From Paraflavitalea pollutisoli (GTDB lineage: Bacteria > Bacteroidota > Bacteroidia > Chitinophagales > Chitinophagaceae), in assembly GCF_029360705.1 (NCBI RefSeq), contig NZ_JARKMX010000014.1, positions 310,001 to 374,000 of the forward strand: 64,000 bases of DNA, written 5' to 3'. The notes beneath the pieces are model-generated. The model worked only from the letters and a program-made list of their open reading frames with translations, was not told where the DNA came from and did not search any database. Every line of letters starts with the position of its first letter. Within the stretch, counting starts at the first letter, position 1. This document shows, in pieces, positions 61,361-64,000 of the stretch. Position numbers and translations under genes: made by a program.

Positions 61361-62842
61361 TTATAGTGCGTTTTTCGTCATTTCATTGTTCACGGTTCTC
61401 CAGATGCCCAGCGGGTTGCTGCTCTTCAGCTCTTCGGGCAGCAGGCTATCGGGCCAACCCTGGAAGGACACGGGGCGGGCAAAACGTTTGATGCCATCGG
61501 CGCCTACCGAGGTAAAGCGGCTGTCGGTGGTGGCGGGGAAAGGTCCGCCGTGTTGCATACTGAGCGCCACTTCCACGCCGGTGGGTACACTGTTGAGGAT
61601 AAAGCGTCCGCAGATATTCTTCACCGCATCTACCAGTGCTTCGTTGTCGAGGATATCCTGCTCGGTCGCCATCATGGTAGCGGTCAGCTGTCCTTCGATC
61701 TTTTCGGCTACCTGCAACATTTCGGCGAGGTCGGCACAACGGATTACGATCGAGTAAGGACCAAATACTTCCTGGTGCAATACGGGATTGTTGAGGAATG
61801 CCTGGCCGGTAGCGGAAGCGATGGCTGGTACGCCCTGGTTGGCAGCGGGTGCCGTGGCCGACTCGGCTACGGTGGCTACTTCCTGTTGTGACAGGGCCTT
61901 CGCCTTGTTCTCTCCATAGGCTTTGGCGATGCCGGGGTGCAGCATGGTGCCGGGGGCAATTTTTTTAATCTCTTCACCCAGGGTATTGATAAAGGTTTGC
62001 AGTGCTTCGCCTTCGATACCGATCAGCAAACCTGGGTTGGTACAGAACTGACCGACGCCGAGGGTGATGGAACCTGCATACATTTTTGCAATGTCTGCTG
62101 CCGACTGCTCCATTTTGCCGGGCATTAACCAAACGGGGTTGATGCTGCCCATTTCGGCAAATACGGGGATGGGCTCTTTGCGTTCGTTGGCCCAGTCGAA
62201 CAGGGCTTTGCCGCCCAGGTAAGAACCGGTAAAGCCAACGGCTTTTGTATAAGGATGGGTGACGAGTGCTTTACCCACTTCGAAAGCAGCGCCATGTACA
62301 TGGGTAAAGGTTCCGTCGGGAAGATTCAGTTTTTTAACAGCCTCGTTGATGATACCGGCAACGAACTCGGAGGTGCCGGCATGGGCGGGGTGTGCCTTGA
62401 CGATCACCGGGCAACCTGCTGCGAGTGCGGTAGCGGTGTCGCCGCCGGCCGTAGAGTAGGCAAACGGGAAATTGCTGGCGCCAAAGACCACTACAGGGCC
62501 CAGGGGCACGAGCATTTTACGGATATCGGGTTTGGGAGGGGTACGTTCTGCGTTGGCGGTATCGATGCTGATCTCGAGCCACTCTCCTTTCTCACAGGCG
62601 TCGGCATAACTGGTCAGTTGAAATACGGTGCGTCCTTTTTCATTGCGCAGGCGTGCCTCGGGCAGGTTGGTTTCGCGCATGGCTGTATGGATCAGCTCAT
62701 CGGGAGCATTTTCCAGACCGGTGGCGATGGCGCGCATCAGGCCGGCACGTTGCTTCAGGGACAATTTTCTAAACTGGTGGAATGCCTTCCAGGCCTTTTC
62801 CATTACATCATTGATCTCGGCTACGGTTGCATCTTTATACAT
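61361..62842 (-). CDS. 2-oxoglutarate semialdehyde dehydrogenase (ALDH family)
   Basis: The 493-residue protein has the ALDH active-site Cys in GVGQFCTNPGL, the Glu in FAEMGSINPV and the NAD-binding GFTGSYLGGKAL. The sequence FGASNFPFAYSTAGGDTATA and the GGPFPATTDSRFTSVG end are typical of alpha-ketoglutaric semialdehyde dehydrogenase type III. It oxidises the last intermediate of hydroxyproline catabolism to 2-oxoglutarate. A -7 element (62940-62947) and a hairpin leader lie upstream. Confidence 0.9.
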   Translation of the reverse strand: MYKDATVAEINDVMEKAWKAFHQFRKLSLKQRAGLMRAIATGLENAPDELIHTAMRETNLPEARLRNEKGRTVFQLTSYADACEKGEWLEISIDTANAERTPPKPDIRKMLVPLGPVVVFGASNFPFAYSTAGGDTATALAAGCPVIVKAHPAHAGTSEFVAGIINEAVKKLNLPDGTFTHVHGAAFEVGKALVTHPYTKAVGFTGSYLGGKALFDWANERKEPIPVFAEMGSINPVWLMPGKMEQSAADIAKMYAGSITLGVGQFCTNPGLLIGIEGEALQTFINTLGEEIKKIAPGTMLHPGIAKAYGENKAKALSQQEVATVAESATAPAANQGVPAIASATGQAFLNNPVLHQEVFGPYSIVIRCADLAEMLQVAEKIEGQLTATMMATEQDILDNEALVDAVKNICGRFILNSVPTGVEVALSMQHGGPFPATTDSRFTSVGADGIKRFARPVSFQGWPDSLLPEELKSSNPLGIWRTVNNEMTKNAL

Positions 62843-62880
62843 AGTAAACTCTTTTTACATGAATTGGCTAATCATCTTTG

Positions 62881-62902
62881 CCCGGCTTCCAACAGGGCCG
62901 GG
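62881..62902 (-). repeat. Hairpin in the semialdehyde dehydrogenase leader
   Basis: CCCGGC and GCCGGG pair around ten bases within the roughly 95-base leader of the dehydrogenase gene, about 39 bases before its ATG. Confidence 0.35.
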
Positions 62903-62939
62903 TCACAGTATTGTTGCAGCAATATACAAAGCAGCGGGG

Positions 62940-62947
62940 CAAAGGTA
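62940..62947 (-). promoter_or_regulatory. -7 promoter element for the semialdehyde dehydrogenase gene
   Basis: On the minus strand TACCTTTG matches TAnnTTTG. It lies between the DapA-family terminator and the dehydrogenase start, so the gene can be transcribed independently. Confidence 0.5.
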
Positions 62948-62952
62948 AAAAG

Positions 62953-62990
62953 AACCGGGTGAGCTTCCCTGCCGGACGACTCACCCGGTT
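62953..62990 (-). terminator. Terminator of the DapA-family gene
   Basis: AACCGGGTGAG and CTCACCCGGTT pair perfectly over 11 bases; on the minus strand TTCTTTTTACC follows. It lies 8 bases beyond the stop and separates this gene from the dehydrogenase. Confidence 0.85.
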
Positions 62991-62997
62991 ATATCCC

Positions 62998-63933
62998 TTA
63001 CAGGTAGTTATTCACCACCGAAAGATTCAGGTAGTCGGGTAATACGGGGCGTGTGCGCATGCCTTCGTCGATGATGGCCTGTACGCGTGCACGCTCTTCA
63101 CCGATGATGCGGAGACGGGGGGCACGGGTGTGCTCGGAACCGATACCGGTAGCTACCGATGCCAGTTTGATGTATTGTACCAGCTTGGCATCGATATCGA
63201 GGTCGAGCAATGGCATGAACCAACGGTAGATAGCAGCCGCTTCTTCCAGCTGACCAGCCTTTACCAGGCGGTAGATCGCTACTGTTTCGCGGGGGAATGC
63301 GTCGACGAGACCAGCCACCCAGCCATCAGCGCCCATCACGAGCTCTTCCATCGCAAGCGGGTCTACGCCACACATGATCTTGTAGCGATTACCGAAACGG
63401 TTGATCATCCGGGTTACGTTACTCACGTCGCGGGTTGATTCTTTCACGGCACCGATATTGGTGCATTCGGTCAGCTCTTCGAACATGTCGAGGGTGATCT
63501 CGATCTTATAATCGACCGGATTGTTATAGAGGATGATCGGGAGGTCGGTATTCGACGCGATCGTTTTGAAGTACTCTACCGTTTCGCGGTGGTCGCTCTT
63601 GTAGCGCATCGGCGGCAGCAGCATCAAACCTTGCGCTCCCCATTTGGCAGCGAGGGTCGCCTGGTTGATGGCTTCTCTTGTTGAGCCTTCTGCAATATTG
63701 AGGAGCACAGGTACCTGGCCGGCAGCTTTCTGGAGCGCGGTCTTCACCAATGCTTCTTTTTCAGCAATTGTGATAACACTGGCTTCGCCCAGTGTGCCAC
63801 CAAGGATCAAGCCATCGACACCAGCTTCGATCTGGGCTTCGATGTTTTTCTCAAATAAGGGGAGATCCAATTCATCATCGGGTGTAAACTGTGTTGTGAG
63901 TGCAGGGAAGACACCTTTCCATTCAAAATGCAT
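62998..63933 (-). CDS. DapA-family lyase/deaminase, probably 1-pyrroline-4-hydroxy-2-carboxylate deaminase
   Basis: The 311-residue protein is a dihydrodipicolinate-synthase-like barrel with the Schiff-base Lys in GAVKEST and the Tyr in ILYNNPVDY; GGTLGEASVITIAEKEALV is the substrate-binding loop region, where DapA itself would have GTTGE. The change and the neighbours point to the deaminase that makes 2-oxoglutarate semialdehyde in hydroxyproline breakdown. A -7 element TAGTTTTG (minus strand, 63951-63958) lies 17 bases upstream of the ATG. Confidence 0.87.
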   Translation of the reverse strand: MHFEWKGVFPALTTQFTPDDELDLPLFEKNIEAQIEAGVDGLILGGTLGEASVITIAEKEALVKTALQKAAGQVPVLLNIAEGSTREAINQATLAAKWGAQGLMLLPPMRYKSDHRETVEYFKTIASNTDLPIILYNNPVDYKIEITLDMFEELTECTNIGAVKESTRDVSNVTRMINRFGNRYKIMCGVDPLAMEELVMGADGWVAGLVDAFPRETVAIYRLVKAGQLEEAAAIYRWFMPLLDLDIDAKLVQYIKLASVATGIGSEHTRAPRLRIIGEERARVQAIIDEGMRTRPVLPDYLNLSVVNNYL

Positions 63934-63950
63934 GGGCTTATAATTTTGAT

Positions 63951-63958
63951 CAAAACTA
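63951..63958 (-). promoter_or_regulatory. -7 promoter element for the DapA-family gene
   Basis: On the minus strand TAGTTTTG matches TAnnTTTG. A -33 box is not clear in the remaining bases of the window. Confidence 0.45.
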
Positions 63959-64000
63959 CGGTTGTACTGATATATTTGTTTGGCGGTATTTAATCAGTTT

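Noticed and set aside
1-64000. tRNA, rRNA or insertion sequence
   Set aside because: No cloverleaf-like stretch with a TTCGA-type loop, no rRNA signature and no transposase frame were recognised; a covariance-model search could still find small RNAs.

Overview
The window looks like chromosomal DNA of a Bacteroidota species, most likely family Chitinophagaceae. Supporting signs are TonB-dependent receptors with N-terminal carboxypeptidase-like domains, DUF4374 and other type II lipoproteins, a CBM20-GH77 glucanotransferase, bacillithiol enzyme BshC, type HppD tyrosine catabolism, several Bacteroidota-type promoters (TAnnTTTG at -7, sometimes TTTG/TTTC near -33), and general scarcity of Shine-Dalgarno sequences. 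No rRNA, tRNA, CRISPR array, insertion sequence or phage module was seen. Genus cannot be fixed from the sequence alone.

Layout. 1-7.1 kb: end of a histidine phosphatase gene, then a minus-strand iron/siderophore uptake module (DUF3325-like, small membrane protein, PepSY-TM protein, TonB-dependent receptor, DUF4374 lipoprotein). 7.2-20.3 kb: lipoprotein, SRPBCC protein, GH43 glycosidase, an OmpA-domain protein paired with an unknown secreted protein, a TPR sensor kinase with a LuxR-type regulator, and several secreted or membrane proteins including a TlpA-like thioredoxin. 20.3-22.3 kb: two-gene nucleic-acid repair operon (ATP-dependent ligase plus HD-Pnk end-healing enzyme) with its own promoter and a cluster of TAGCTA repeats upstream. 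22.4-23.4 kb: bestrophin. 23.7-26.3 kb: a family 2A encapsulin shell and its cysteine desulfurase cargo, translationally overlapped. 26.4-31.2 kb: a single 1599-residue A+T-rich gene fusing a DEDD exonuclease, a RecQ helicase and a UvrD-type helicase. A decayed PepSY gene lies just beyond it.

31.8-46 kb: housekeeping and accessory metabolism (propeller protein, polysaccharide deacetylase, TfoX-N protein, 2OG-Fe oxygenase, M13 protease, AraC regulator, DinB-like protein, dipeptide epimerase, 4-alpha-glucanotransferase, a 50-residue membrane protein, an L,D-transpeptidase fused to a TonB C-terminal domain, HppD). 46.6-54.8 kb: aquaporin, purK, a three-gene RND efflux operon, and purE, so that the purine pair is split by the efflux genes. 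54.8-57.4 kb: a DUF6929-like protein and BshC. 57.6-63.9 kb: four enzymes that together convert trans-4-hydroxy-L-proline to 2-oxoglutarate (epimerase, FAD dehydrogenase, DapA-type deaminase, semialdehyde dehydrogenase), interrupted by an aldose 1-epimerase lipoprotein.

The strongest candidates for something little described are the exonuclease-RecQ-UvrD fusion in its low-G+C patch, the regulatory DNA of the HD-Pnk/ligase operon, the two AGGCAA repeat arrays in intergenic DNA, and a 30-codon leader ORF ahead of hppD. The encapsulin/desulfurase pair and the HD-Pnk/ligase pair are known families but rarely pointed out in this context.
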